Positions 16,375 through 25,188 of a stretch of DNA of 64,000 nucleotides are shown in pieces. Position 1 is the stretch's first letter. Each line of letters starts with the position of its first letter. The position numbers and the translations under genes are program-made. Source of the DNA: Pseudarthrobacter sp. NBSH8. GTDB lineage: Bacteria > Actinomycetota > Actinomycetes > Actinomycetales > Micrococcaceae. The stretch covers positions 3,906,001 to 3,970,000 of the forward strand of contig NZ_CP043178.1 of the NCBI RefSeq assembly GCF_014217545.1, written 5' to 3'. A model generated the notes under the pieces. It worked only from the letters and a program-made list of their open reading frames with translations, searched no databases and was not told the DNA's origin.

Positions 16375-18060
16375 GTGCAGAACTTCCCAGGAGTTGGCGT
16401 CAGCCCCGGCCGCATCATCGGGACCATCCGGCAGATGCCCAAACCGATCAGCGAACCCCCCGCAGGCGAGCAGCTGGCCGGCGGTACGTCCGCCGAGGAA
16501 GCCACCGCCGCGCTCAAGGCAGCCTCGCAGGCCGTCCACGACGAACTTAAGGCCCGGGCCGCGCACGCATCCGGAGACGGCAAAGCCGTCCTGGAAGCCA
16601 CGGCACTGATGGCCAAGGACACCATGCTGATAAAGGGTGCGGCCAAGCTCGTTGCCCGCGGCCTCTCGAGCGAGCGCGCCATCTGGGAATCCGGTTCGTC
16701 CGTTGCTGAAATGCTTCACAACCTGGGCGGTTACATGGCCGAACGCGCCACCGACGTCCTGGATGTGCGCGCACGGATCGTCGCCGAGCTGCGCGGGGTG
16801 CCCGCGCCCGGCATCCCTACCTCCAGCACGCCATTCATCCTCGTCGCCGAAGACCTCGCACCGGCGGACACCGCCACCCTGGACCCGAACAAAGTGCTGG
16901 CACTCGTTACAGCGGGCGGCGGCCCCCAGTCCCACACCGCTATCATCGCCCGCTCCCTTGGCCTGCCAGCCGTGGTGGCAGCCATAGGCGTGGACGAACT
17001 CCCGGACGGCACGGACGTCTATGTGGACGGCGCGGCCGGCACCATTACGGCTGAACCCGACGAATCACTGCGTGCCGCAGCGGAAGCATGGGCGGCCACG
17101 GCTTCCCTGCTGGCCGAGTTCAGCGGCACGGGCACGACGGCGGACGGCCACCTGGTGCCGCTGCTCGCCAACGTTGGCGGCGGCAAGGACGCCGAGGCTG
17201 CCGCCAAGCTGGGCGCCCAGGGCGTGGGCCTTTTCCGCACCGAATTCTGCTTCCTCGAACGGGACTCCGAGCCCAGCGTTGAGGAACAGGCCGCCGCCTA
17301 CAAAAGCGTTTTTGATGCGTTCCCAGGAAAGAAAGTGGTTCTGCGAACGCTCGACGCCGGCGCCGACAAGCCGCTTCCATTCCTGACCGACTCCACGGAG
17401 CCCAACCCGGCCCTGGGCGTCCGCGGCTACCGCACGGACTTCACCACACCGGGTGTGCTGGACCGCCAGCTGGAAGCGATCGCCTTGGCCGAGAAGCAGT
17501 CCGAAGCGGACGTGTGGGTCATGGCCCCAATGATCTCGACGGCGGAAGAGGCGGCCCGCTTCGCCTCAATGTGCGCCGACGCCGGCATCAAGACGCCCGG
17601 CGTGATGGTGGAAGTCCCCTCCGCCGCGCTCACCGCCGAGGCCATCCTGCGCGAGGTGGGCTTCGCAAGCCTGGGCACCAACGACCTCACCCAGTACGCC
17701 ATGGCGGCCGACCGTCAGCTGGGCCCCCTGGCCAACCTCAACACGCCCTGGCAGCCGGCCGTGCTGCGTTTGGTGGGATTGACAGTGGAAGGCTCCCGGG
17801 CGGAAGGCCACAGCAAGCCCGTGGGCGTATGCGGTGAGGCGGCCGCTGACCCGGCCCTCGCCGTCGTACTTACGGGGCTGGGCGTCACCACGCTGTCCAT
17901 GACCGCGCGGTCCCTGGCCGCTGTGGCCGCGGTACTGAAGACCGTCACGCTGGCAGAGGCGCAGCAGCTGGCCAAGCTGGCTCTCTCCGCGCCCAGCGCC
18001 ACCGAAGCCAAGGCCTGGGTACGGGAAAAACTGCCCGTCCTCGAAGAGCTCGGCCTCTGA
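16375..18060 (+). CDS. ptsI: PTS enzyme I, phosphoenolpyruvate-protein phosphotransferase
   Basis: A 561-aa general PTS component that takes phosphate from phosphoenolpyruvate and passes it to HPr. The phosphohistidine motif GGGPQSHTAIIARSLGLPAVV places the active histidine at residue 187. The C-terminal PEP-binding barrel carries GLFRTEFCFLERD, the RTLDAGADKPLPF and GVRGYRTDF segments, and the active-cysteine region VGVCGEAAADP. The start is GTG 16375 with GAGGA seven bases upstream. ptsH follows after 53 bases. Confidence 0.95.
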   Translation: MQNFPGVGVSPGRIIGTIRQMPKPISEPPAGEQLAGGTSAEEATAALKAASQAVHDELKARAAHASGDGKAVLEATALMAKDTMLIKGAAKLVARGLSSERAIWESGSSVAEMLHNLGGYMAERATDVLDVRARIVAELRGVPAPGIPTSSTPFILVAEDLAPADTATLDPNKVLALVTAGGGPQSHTAIIARSLGLPAVVAAIGVDELPDGTDVYVDGAAGTITAEPDESLRAAAEAWAATASLLAEFSGTGTTADGHLVPLLANVGGGKDAEAAAKLGAQGVGLFRTEFCFLERDSEPSVEEQAAAYKSVFDAFPGKKVVLRTLDAGADKPLPFLTDSTEPNPALGVRGYRTDFTTPGVLDRQLEAIALAEKQSEADVWVMAPMISTAEEAARFASMCADAGIKTPGVMVEVPSAALTAEAILREVGFASLGTNDLTQYAMAADRQLGPLANLNTPWQPAVLRLVGLTVEGSRAEGHSKPVGVCGEAAADPALAVVLTGLGVTTLSMTARSLAAVAAVLKTVTLAEAQQLAKLALSAPSATEAKAWVREKLPVLEELGL

Positions 18061-18113
18061 GCGCCTGCCGCTCCAGACAGCCAACCACCACGAAGCACCC
18101 ACCAGGAGGAACA

Positions 18114-18392
18114 ATGCCCGAACGCATCGCCACCATCGCCAGCCGCTCCGGCCTGCACGCGCGCCCCGCTGCGCTGTTTGCGGAAGCCGCCGGAAACGTG
18201 GGAGTGGAAGTCACCATCGCCATGCAGGGCGACCCTGAGGACGAGGCACTGGACGCTTCGAGCATCCTGTCGCTGATGACTCTGGGCGCCGCCAAGGGCG
18301 ACGTCGTGGTGCTCCGGGCTGAAGGTGACGGCGCGGACGAGGCACTGGATTCGCTGGTCAAGCTCCTGGAAACGGACCTCGACGCCGAATAG
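18114..18392 (+). CDS. ptsH: HPr phosphocarrier protein
   Basis: A 92-aa phosphocarrier that relays phosphate from enzyme I to the EIIA domains. The active histidine is His15 in SRSGLHARPAALF. The second conserved region ASSILSLMTLGAAKGD contains the serine equivalent to the regulatory Ser46 of Firmicutes. AGGAGGAAC is just before ATG 18114. Its 3' end overlaps the convergent hydrolase frame by 35 bases. Confidence 0.95.
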   Translation: MPERIATIASRSGLHARPAALFAEAAGNVGVEVTIAMQGDPEDEALDASSILSLMTLGAAKGDVVVLRAEGDGADEALDSLVKLLETDLDAE

Positions 18393-19143
18393 GGACCCAC
18401 CCGGTGATCGCGGCGGCGACCAGCCCCGTGGCAGTGTGTTGGAAAACGTGGCCATGGCCGGGGATCTCCGCCGCACTGCCCTGGTGGGCCTGGGCGGCCA
18501 GCCTCTCGCACCAGTCACGCCCGGCCACCGGGTCTTGGCTGCCGCGAAGCACAAGCAGCGGCTGGCTGACTCCGCGGATCCTGGCCTCAAGGGGGTACTG
18601 CATCATCACGGGCAGCTCGGTGAAGTACCAGCGCGGGCCGGCCCGGAAATAGTCCGCCAAAACGATGGCATTCGCGGACGGGCTCTCGCTGAACATGGCG
18701 TCGCGGGTCAGCGCCAGCGCCTGCCGCGCAACTGACTTTCGGCGGGGGTCCACCACCGGGCCCATCAGAACTACGCCGGCCACGAGTTCCGGCTCCTGGA
18801 GGGCGAGTTCGACGGCATGCTGGGTTCCCATGGAATGCCCGATCACTACGCAGGACGTCACCCCCGCTTCAGCAAGCGCTGCCCGCACGAAAGCCGCATA
18901 CTCACCCACCGGCACCTGGCGCCGGGGCTTGGGCGCGTCGCCAAACCCTGGGAGATCGAAGGAGTAGACATCAGCTGCGAGAGCCAGCTCCCGGTGCAGC
19001 CGCGCGAAGTAGCGGTGGGAAACGCCGATCCCGTGGAGCAGGACATACGTCGGTCGCGGCACATCGCCTACTGGCGCCACGGAGCGGTACAGCCTGCCCG
19101 TCAGCCCGCCGGATTCAATGTCCTCGCCATCACTGAGCCTCAC
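18358..19143 (-). CDS. alpha/beta hydrolase
   Basis: A 261-aa hydrolase fold. The oxyanion segment is LLHGIGVSHRYF, the nucleophile elbow GHSMG gives Ser104, the acid is probably Asp204 (LRGSQDPV), and the base His230 or His232 (GHGHVFQH). The substrate is unknown. The start is GTG 19143 with a TAAGCT box six bases upstream and no RBS. The last ~12 codons overlap the end of ptsH on the other strand; those residues are Arg/Pro-rich and lie beyond the catalytic histidine. Confidence 0.85.
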   Translation of the reverse strand: MRLSDGEDIESGGLTGRLYRSVAPVGDVPRPTYVLLHGIGVSHRYFARLHRELALAADVYSFDLPGFGDAPKPRRQVPVGEYAAFVRAALAEAGVTSCVVIGHSMGTQHAVELALQEPELVAGVVLMGPVVDPRRKSVARQALALTRDAMFSESPSANAIVLADYFRAGPRWYFTELPVMMQYPLEARIRGVSQPLLVLRGSQDPVAGRDWCERLAAQAHQGSAAEIPGHGHVFQHTATGLVAAAITGWVPIRRRGPFPGA

Positions 19144-19149
19144 CCCGCG

Positions 19150-19187
19150 AGCTTACAGCCGCCGCCCGGAAGCGCGCGGGTTAGGCT
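19150..19187. promoter_or_regulatory. back-to-back leaderless promoters
   Basis: Two -10-like boxes face away from each other in a 50-bp gap: TAAGCT on the minus strand (19150-19155) and TAGGCT on the plus strand (19182-19187). Each ends exactly six bases before a start codon (GTG 19143 and ATG 19194). The -35 regions would overlap in the middle. Confidence 0.55.
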
Positions 19188-19193
19188 TCTGGC

Positions 19194-19589
19194 ATGGCAC
19201 TGATAGCTCCGAGAATGACTGCTGCGCTTCCGCCCGAGGACGCAGGGAAACTTCAACGGGCCCTGGCGGGCGGCAACGACATCACGGTTTTTGTGGACGG
19301 AACCGTCCACCGGCTGACGCCCCAGGCGAGGGACGCCGTCGTAGACATCCTCAGCCGGTTCAGCCGCGGCGAAGCGGTGACCGTCAGCAGTGTGGAGGAA
19401 ATGCTCACCACCTCCCAAGCCGCCGAACTCGCCGGGATTTCCCACACGTACCTGCGCAACATGACCGATCGCGGCGAGATTCCTGTGGAATACCGCGGCA
19501 CACACCGGCGGATCAGGCTCGCGGCCATCATGGCCTGGCTGGACCGGCAGAAGAAGCTGGATCAGCAGGAGAAGCCGGCGCAGGCCTAG
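19194..19589 (+). CDS. excisionase-like HTH DNA-binding protein
   Basis: A 131-aa protein with a MerR/excisionase-type helix-turn-helix in its second half: EEMLTTSQAAELAGISHTYL, then PVEYRGTHRRIRLAAIMAWLD (residues ~65-115). The N-terminal 60 residues (DITVFVDGTVHRLTPQARDA) resemble an antitoxin-like dimerisation strand. In many Actinobacteria this type is followed by a PIN-domain toxin; here none follows, as the next gene is a PucR regulator on the other strand. It is therefore an orphan antitoxin or a stand-alone regulator. The transcript is probably leaderless. Confidence 0.75.
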   Translation: MALIAPRMTAALPPEDAGKLQRALAGGNDITVFVDGTVHRLTPQARDAVVDILSRFSRGEAVTVSSVEEMLTTSQAAELAGISHTYLRNMTDRGEIPVEYRGTHRRIRLAAIMAWLDRQKKLDQQEKPAQA

Positions 19590-19640
19590 CTCAGGGCTGG
19601 ATCCGGAGTGGGCTGCCTCCGGGGTGGCCGCCTCCGCGCG

Positions 19641-20858
19641 TTAGATCCGCGGGCGCGACGCCCAGCGCCGCATTTTCAGTGCCGCATGGAGTTCCAGCCG
19701 GGACATCCCCCTCAGCGGGTCCACACCCAGGAGCTGCCGGATGCGGCCCAGCCGGTTGTAGATGCTGCTGCGGTGCAGGTGGAGTTTGGTGGCCACGTCC
19801 TGGACCGAACCGTCGTTGTCATAGATGAGCTCCAGAACGGGGAGAAGCTCATCGTTGCGGTCGTGGTCCTCCAGCATCCGCACATAAACGGACCCGGAGT
19901 CAGCCCAGGCGCCGGCTCCCCCGCCCGCCGATGCCAGCAGCTGGTACACCCCGGTGGCACGGCAGTCCACCAGTTCGCCGAGCTGAGGGTCCACGGCTGC
20001 CGCCTGCGCCGCCAGCCGGGACTGCCCGTACGCCTCGGCAAGCTCCCGCGGCTTCGCGAAACCCTCGCTGATGCCAAGGATTATGCGGTGCACCGGCCGG
20101 CCTGAACGCTTGGCCAGCTCCAGCTGGTAGTGGACCAGTACCTGGGCATGGTTGGCCCGGCCCACCGACTCACGGAACAGCACCACCGAGTGCGTTTCCG
20201 TGCCGGCGCTGAACAGCGCAACGTCCACTCCAACCGTCGCCTGCAGCGCCGCCGACCGGTGGATCAGCATGGAGGCTATGGGGTCCGGGCCGCCGGCCCA
20301 GCCATCGGCATCGAGCACTGTGACCATCTGCCACGGCCCCTTGCCCTGGATTTCCTTCCACCCCGCCACGGCAGCCACCGCGTTGGCATCGCCTGAACAG
20401 GCTGCCAGGAACTCGCGTTCGCGGCCCCTCCTGAACTCGGACTCGGCCGTGTTGGACTCCAGCAGCAGGCCGGAGAGCCGCTCCACCTCCGGTGCCACGT
20501 CCGGCAACTGGGAGAGGATCGCCGTCGGATTTTCCTCTGCCGAGTCCTGCTGCACCCACAGGTAGCCGACACGGAATCCGCGCACCATCAAGGGAACACA
20601 CACCCGGCCCAGCATCCCCAGCTCCTGGTTGGCGGGAATCGCTACCGGGCGGACCGCCGTGGCGATGCCGTGGGAAAGCTGCCAGGCGCTGACATCGGCC
20701 GGGACGCGCTTGCTCAACAGGAAGTTCACCCGGACCCGGTCCGCATGGGACTGGTTGGAGCTGTAAGCGAGCAGCAGTCCATCGAGGTCCTCCAGGGACA
20801 GTCCCCGCCCTAGCTTCTGCGCCACCTGCTCAACGAGTTGTTCCACGTCCTGCTGCAT
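19641..20858 (-). CDS. PucR family regulator, probable alanine dehydrogenase activator
   Basis: A 405-aa protein with a C-terminal PucR helix-turn-helix (residues ~345-395: [20 protein letters not shown], then [18 protein letters not shown]) preceded by a GAF/GGDEF-like sensory region. It is divergent from ald. In Bacillus the related AdeR activates ald, so the same role is inferred here. A TAGTGT box (20865-20870) is six bases before ATG 20858, suggesting a leaderless transcript. A symmetrical element lies further upstream. Confidence 0.88.
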   Translation of the reverse strand: MQQDVEQLVEQVAQKLGRGLSLEDLDGLLLAYSSNQSHADRVRVNFLLSKRVPADVSAWQLSHGIATAVRPVAIPANQELGMLGRVCVPLMVRGFRVGYLWVQQDSAEENPTAILSQLPDVAPEVERLSGLLLESNTAESEFRRGREREFLAACSGDANAVAAVAGWKEIQGKGPWQMVTVLDADGWAGGPDPIASMLIHRSAALQATVGVDVALFSAGTETHSVVLFRESVGRANHAQVLVHYQLELAKRSGRPVHRIILGISEGFAKPRELAEAYGQSRLAAQAAAVDPQLGELVDCRATGVYQLLASAGGGAGAWADSGSVYVRMLEDHDRNDELLPVLELIYDNDGSVQDVATKLHLHRSSIYNRLGRIRQLLGVDPLRGMSRLELHAALKMRRWASRPRI

Positions 20859-20925
20859 GGGGTAACACTACTGCTCCGGCCAGCATCCCGGCGAACGGAC
20901 AGCAGGCGACACCTGACGCCCTCAC

Positions 20926-20943
20926 GCTGTACATATGTCGAGC
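20926..20943. promoter_or_regulatory. candidate PucR operator
   Basis: GCT-GT-ACATATGT-CG-AGC: symmetrical arms GCTnnACAT and ATGTnnAGC with only the two inner pairs mismatched. It sits in the 233-bp gap between the PucR gene and ald, about 150 bases upstream of ald. Confidence 0.4.
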
Positions 20944-21091
20944 CGTGAAACCAAAAAATCCCGCCCTGACGCGGGGCTTGGATGCACTCCGGCTTGCTTT
21001 CCTGTCAGTTGGGTCACAACCGGATTTATTCTGGAATCACAACTTCCCCCGCAATTTCGGGCCTAACCGGTCTGAGAATATGGAGCCACAA

Positions 21092-22210
21092 ATGATCATC
21101 GGTGTCCCCAAAGAGATCAAGAACAACGAATTCCGCGTCGCCATCACCGCTGCTGGCGTTCACGAGTTCCGCACCCACGGCCACACGGTCCTGGTGGAGC
21201 GCGGCGCAGGCCTGGGCTCAGGGATCACGGATGAGGAATACGCGATCGCAGGCGCCGAGATCGTGGCAGAGGCAGATGACGTCTGGGGCCGGGCCGACAT
21301 GGTCATGAAGGTCAAGGAACCCATCAAGGCCGAGTACCACCGCTTCCGTAAGGGCCTGATCCTCTTCACGTACCTCCACCTCGCCGCCGAGCCGGAACTC
21401 ACGCAGGAACTCATCAACTCCGGCGTCACCGCGATCGCCTACGAGACCGTGCAGGAAGGCCGCACGCTGCCGTTGCTGGCCCCCATGTCCGAGGTTGCCG
21501 GGCGACTGTCCGTGCAGGTGGGCGCCACCTCGCTGATGGCTCCGGCCGGCGGCAAAGGCGTCCTGCTGGGCGGCGTGCCGGGTGTCCGCCCGGCGAAGGT
21601 GGTTGTCCTTGGCGCCGGTGTGGCAGGCACCAACGCCGCCGCGATGGCCCTGGGCCTGGGCGCCGACGTCACCATCCTGGACATCAACATCAACCGCCTG
21701 CGCGAACTCGATGCCCAGTACCAGGGCCGGCTCAAGACCGTGGCCTCCAACAAGTACGAGATCGAAAAGTCAGTGGTGGACGCGGACCTGGTGATCGGCT
21801 CCGTCCTGATCCCCGGCGCCAAGGCCCCCAAGCTCGTCACCAACGAACTCGTGGCCCGGATGAAGCCCGGCTCCGTCCTGGTGGACATCGCCGTGGACCA
21901 GGGCGGCTGCTTCGAGGACACGCACCCCACCACACACCAGGAACCGACGTACAAGGTCCACAACACGATCTTCTACTGCGTTGCCAACATGCCGGGCGCC
22001 GTCCCGAACACCTCCACCTACGCGCTGACCAACGTCACCCTGCGCTACGCCGTGGCCCTGGCCAACCTGGGCGTCAAGGCCGCATTCGACCGCGACCCGT
22101 CCCTCGCCGCCGGCCTCAACATCGCCGGCGGCCACGTGGCACACCACTCCGTCTCCGAGGCACACAACCTGCCCCTCGTAGCGGACTGGCACGAACTGGT
22201 TTCGGCGTAG
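21092..22210 (+). CDS. ald: alanine dehydrogenase
   Basis: A 372-aa NAD-dependent enzyme interconverting L-alanine and pyruvate plus ammonia, the size of the characterised enzymes. It begins [17 protein letters not shown]. Substrate residues are at Lys75 (VMKVKEP) and His96 (FTYLHLAA). The Rossmann loop is [18 protein letters not shown], followed by the [13 protein letters not shown] acidic end and the catalytic-Asp region [17 protein letters not shown] 21092 has TGGAG seven bases upstream, so the frame open further upstream is leader. It is likely induced via the divergent PucR protein. Confidence 0.96.
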   Translation: MIIGVPKEIKNNEFRVAITAAGVHEFRTHGHTVLVERGAGLGSGITDEEYAIAGAEIVAEADDVWGRADMVMKVKEPIKAEYHRFRKGLILFTYLHLAAEPELTQELINSGVTAIAYETVQEGRTLPLLAPMSEVAGRLSVQVGATSLMAPAGGKGVLLGGVPGVRPAKVVVLGAGVAGTNAAAMALGLGADVTILDININRLRELDAQYQGRLKTVASNKYEIEKSVVDADLVIGSVLIPGAKAPKLVTNELVARMKPGSVLVDIAVDQGGCFEDTHPTTHQEPTYKVHNTIFYCVANMPGAVPNTSTYALTNVTLRYAVALANLGVKAAFDRDPSLAAGLNIAGGHVAHHSVSEAHNLPLVADWHELVSA

Positions 22211-22235
22211 TCCTAGGTTCGTCCAGCGTTTGTGG

Positions 22236-23306
22236 TTAATTCCTGGCAGCAGCCATTTCCCTTGCCTTTTCTATTATTTTTAGGACCTCGACGGCGTCTG
22301 CCGGGTCTACCGGGAGGGGCAGGTTGGAGGAGGCACCGCCGTCGTCGATCTTGGCTGCCAGCAGCCGGTAGAACTCGGGGTAGGCGCCTCGTTCGGTGTG
22401 CAGTGGATTGAGGTGGCCGTCACGGCCAAAGAGCCCTGCCCATTCCGGTGCCTCAACCCCGTATTCGGGGTCCAGCGGGCCGCCGCCGGCAACAATGTAC
22501 GGTTCCTGCGGATCGATCCCGTGCTTGGTGAACCCGCCAGCGGATCCGAGAATGCGGAACCGCGGACCCTGCTGGGCGCAGAGCATGTTCATGCTCAGGT
22601 GGCTGGTCACCCCGGACTCGTGGTTGAGCATCAGGAAGACGTCATCGTCCACCTTCTCGTGCGGACGCCGCGCCTGCAGTTCCGCGTAGGCCACGGCAGC
22701 TGGACCGAAAAGCAAAAGCGCCTGATCGATAAGGTGCGTGCCGAGATCGAACAGCACGCCGCCGCCATCGGCTGCCGTGGCGCTGGCTTTCCAGGCCTTC
22801 GAGATGTCCGGGGACCAGCGTTCAAAGCTGGATTCAAAGCGGGTCACGCTCCCCAGCGCTTCGCTGGCCAGCAACTTCTGCGCGGTCAAAAAATCGCCGT
22901 CCCAACGCCGGTTCTGGAAGACAGTGAGCACGCGGCCCAGCCGCTGCGCGACGGCGATCAGCTCCAGCCCCTCGGCACTGCTGACGGCGAAAGGCTTGTC
23001 CACCACAACATCCAGCCCAGCCTCCATCGCAGCCTTTGCCAACGGAAAGTGAGTGGCTGGCGGGGTCCCCAGCACCACAAGGTCAAGGTCACCGGCCAGC
23101 GCAAGCACCGCGTCGCCGTCGGGCACTGTTTTGACGCCCGGGTACCGCTGCGTCGCGGCAGCCTGCCTCCCGGCGTCGGACGTGGCGATAACGTCCAGCG
23201 AGTAGCGTGGATCTGCCGCGATGAGCGGCGCGTGGAAAACGCTGCCGGACAGGCCATAGCCGACGACGGCGGTGCGGATACGGCGTTCGGGTTCAGTCCA
23301 GGTCAT
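22236..23306 (-). CDS. Gfo/Idh/MocA family oxidoreductase
   Basis: A 356-aa NAD(P)-dependent oxidoreductase. The N-terminal Rossmann loop is VVGYGLSGSVFHAPLI. The family signature DVVVDKPFAVSSAEGLELIA holds the catalytic lysine, and GGGVLFDLGTHLIDQAL carries the GTHLIDQ substrate motif. Substrates are usually sugars or inositols. Its stop lies 25 bases from the end of ald (convergent). A TAACTT box (23313-23318) stands six bases before ATG 23306, so translation is probably leaderless. Confidence 0.9.
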   Translation of the reverse strand: MTWTEPERRIRTAVVGYGLSGSVFHAPLIAADPRYSLDVIATSDAGRQAAATQRYPGVKTVPDGDAVLALAGDLDLVVLGTPPATHFPLAKAAMEAGLDVVVDKPFAVSSAEGLELIAVAQRLGRVLTVFQNRRWDGDFLTAQKLLASEALGSVTRFESSFERWSPDISKAWKASATAADGGGVLFDLGTHLIDQALLLFGPAAVAYAELQARRPHEKVDDDVFLMLNHESGVTSHLSMNMLCAQQGPRFRILGSAGGFTKHGIDPQEPYIVAGGGPLDPEYGVEAPEWAGLFGRDGHLNPLHTERGAYPEFYRLLAAKIDDGGASSNLPLPVDPADAVEVLKIIEKAREMAAARN

Positions 23307-23352
23307 AGAGCAAAGTTACCGCCACACCGCCGCGGATATCGCAATACGACGA

Positions 23353-23388
23353 AGGCCGGCAGTTCCCGTGTGCGGGTTGTGCCGGCCT
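23353..23388 (-). terminator. terminator of the peptide ABC operon
   Basis: Nine-bp arms AGGCCGGCA (23353-23361) and TGCCGGCCT (23380-23388) enclose a further CCCG/CGGG pairing. It lies just past the stop of the solute-binding protein gene on the minus strand. Confidence 0.75.
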
Positions 23389-23420
23389 CCGCCGTATGGT
23401 GCTGGTTCAGTCAGGAAATG

Positions 23421-25139
23421 TTACTTCTTGATCCAGCCCAGGGTGGACCAGTCCGGAACCTGGGAGAGGCTCTGGAAGAGGGACGGGCCGTAGTTGGCCA
23501 GGCCGGTGCGGACGAAGGAGATCTGCGGGCCGTTCATCACAACTCCCATGGAGAAGTACTTGGACATGTGTTCCTTTTCTACGTCCATGGCCGCCTTGTT
23601 GCGCTCGGCGTTGTCCTCGATGGAGGCGAGATCGGCGATCTTCTTGTCCAGTTCGGCATCGCCCAGGCCGTTCAGGTCGGTCTTGGAGTCGTAGTACTGC
23701 TTGACGGCGTCCGTGGCGTCCGGGCCCACCGTGTAGCCGGAAACGCTAACATCGAAATCGCGGGCGCCCATGACCTTGCCAAAGTCGGCAGAGGCGCGCT
23801 GGTCGATTCCGACGTCCATGCCGCCTGCCTGCAGCTGCTTCTGGAGTGTCTGGGTGAAGGCGAGGGTGGTGGGATCGTCGCCGAAGTTGCTGATCTTGAA
23901 GGCAGCGGGCATTCCGTCTTTCTCCATGACGCCGGCGGCGTTGGCCTTGTAGCCGGCATCGGTCAGTACCTTCTTGGCTGCATCCGGACCGGTCTCCTTT
24001 ACGGGGTAGTTGTCCTGGTAGTACTCGGAGAACGGCAGCAACATCATGGAACCGGAGCTGGGCTCCTCCCAGTTCAGCCCGTTGAAGCGGACCTTGCGCA
24101 GGGCGTCGCGGTCGACGGCGGCAAACATGGCTTTCCGGACGGCAACGTCAGTGATCTTCTTGGCATTGATGTTCATGCCGCCGGCGAAGAGTCGCTGACC
24201 GCGGCGGACCTCGGAGTCCTTGGTACCCTCCAGTTGCTTGTAGAGGGAGATGGTGTTGGCTGACATGGCGTCGATCTCGCCGTTCTTAAAAGCGGCGATC
24301 TGTGCGCTGGTCTCCAGCTGGCGGAAGACGACGTTTGCCAGGACCGGCTTGGTACCCCACCACTTGTCGTTGGGAACCAGCGTTACCGTCTTGGCTGCGG
24401 TGTCGTACTGGTCCAGCTTGAACGGTCCGGCCATCCACTCGGGGTGCAATTCACCGTTGAAGCCTTCGTTGAAGAGTTCAGGCGTGTTCACAGCAGGGTG
24501 GATCAGGCCGAAGAAGAGGGCATCCAGCGGGTAGACCGGCTGGGTGGTCTTGACGATGACTTCCTTGTCGCTGCTGCCGGCCTCAACCGACTCAACGAAT
24601 TCGTAGGCTCCGGAGCTCACGATGTCGTAGCCGGCATCCGGGCTCTTGAGGATGTTCCAAGTGTTCTGGAAGGCCTTGACGTCGATCGGTGTGCCGTCGT
24701 TGTACGTGGCCTTGTCATTGACCTTGATGGTGACGGTCTGCTTGCCGTCCACCACCTTGCTCTCCACGGACTCGCAGAAGTCCTTGTTCGGTGTTGCCTT
24801 GCCGACGAAGTCAACCTTCCAGCAGCCGCCAATGCCTCCGCTGTTCACAGCCGCCGGGTTCATGGGGATCTGCAGGGCGGAGTTGTCCGCGCTGTTACCG
24901 TTGTTGGAGAACCCGTTGAAGTCGGGCCCGATGTTGCCGAGGGGCAAGGTGACCTTGCCGCCGGGCTCAAGATCAGCGGCGGGCTTCTCGTTGATGCTGA
25001 TGAGCTTGGAGAGGTCGCTGCCTGTCCCCTGCCCCTGAGCGGTTTCCGGTCCGGTGGGTGTTCCTCCACCGCCGCAGGCCGTCAGCGTCAAGGCTGCGGC
25101 AATGGCCGCTGCGCCGCCGATCTTGGTCAGATTCCTCAT
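23421..25139 (-). CDS. peptide ABC transporter solute-binding lipoprotein (family 5)
   Basis: A 572-aa extracytoplasmic receptor. The signal sequence MRNLTKIGGAAAIAAALTLT ends in the lipobox LTAC, so Cys22 is lipidated. The mature part has the OppA/DppA family pattern, including GAYEFVESVEAGSSDKEVI and the ADVAVRKAMF-like segment. It binds oligopeptides or similar ligands for the upstream-encoded permease. ATG 25139 is chosen because AAGGGA precedes it and the signal peptide begins there. Last gene of the operon. Confidence 0.93.
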   Translation of the reverse strand: MRNLTKIGGAAAIAAALTLTACGGGGTPTGPETAQGQGTGSDLSKLISINEKPAADLEPGGKVTLPLGNIGPDFNGFSNNGNSADNSALQIPMNPAAVNSGGIGGCWKVDFVGKATPNKDFCESVESKVVDGKQTVTIKVNDKATYNDGTPIDVKAFQNTWNILKSPDAGYDIVSSGAYEFVESVEAGSSDKEVIVKTTQPVYPLDALFFGLIHPAVNTPELFNEGFNGELHPEWMAGPFKLDQYDTAAKTVTLVPNDKWWGTKPVLANVVFRQLETSAQIAAFKNGEIDAMSANTISLYKQLEGTKDSEVRRGQRLFAGGMNINAKKITDVAVRKAMFAAVDRDALRKVRFNGLNWEEPSSGSMMLLPFSEYYQDNYPVKETGPDAAKKVLTDAGYKANAAGVMEKDGMPAAFKISNFGDDPTTLAFTQTLQKQLQAGGMDVGIDQRASADFGKVMGARDFDVSVSGYTVGPDATDAVKQYYDSKTDLNGLGDAELDKKIADLASIEDNAERNKAAMDVEKEHMSKYFSMGVVMNGPQISFVRTGLANYGPSLFQSLSQVPDWSTLGWIKK

Positions 25140-25188
25140 GGTTTTCCCTTCATAGGTGCGGGTGATGCTTGTGATGGGTCGAAAAAAT

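Noticed and set aside
22398..24263. 621-codon open frame antisense to the Gfo/Idh and binding-protein genes
   Set aside because: It crosses a terminator and two real genes and has no recognisable domain.
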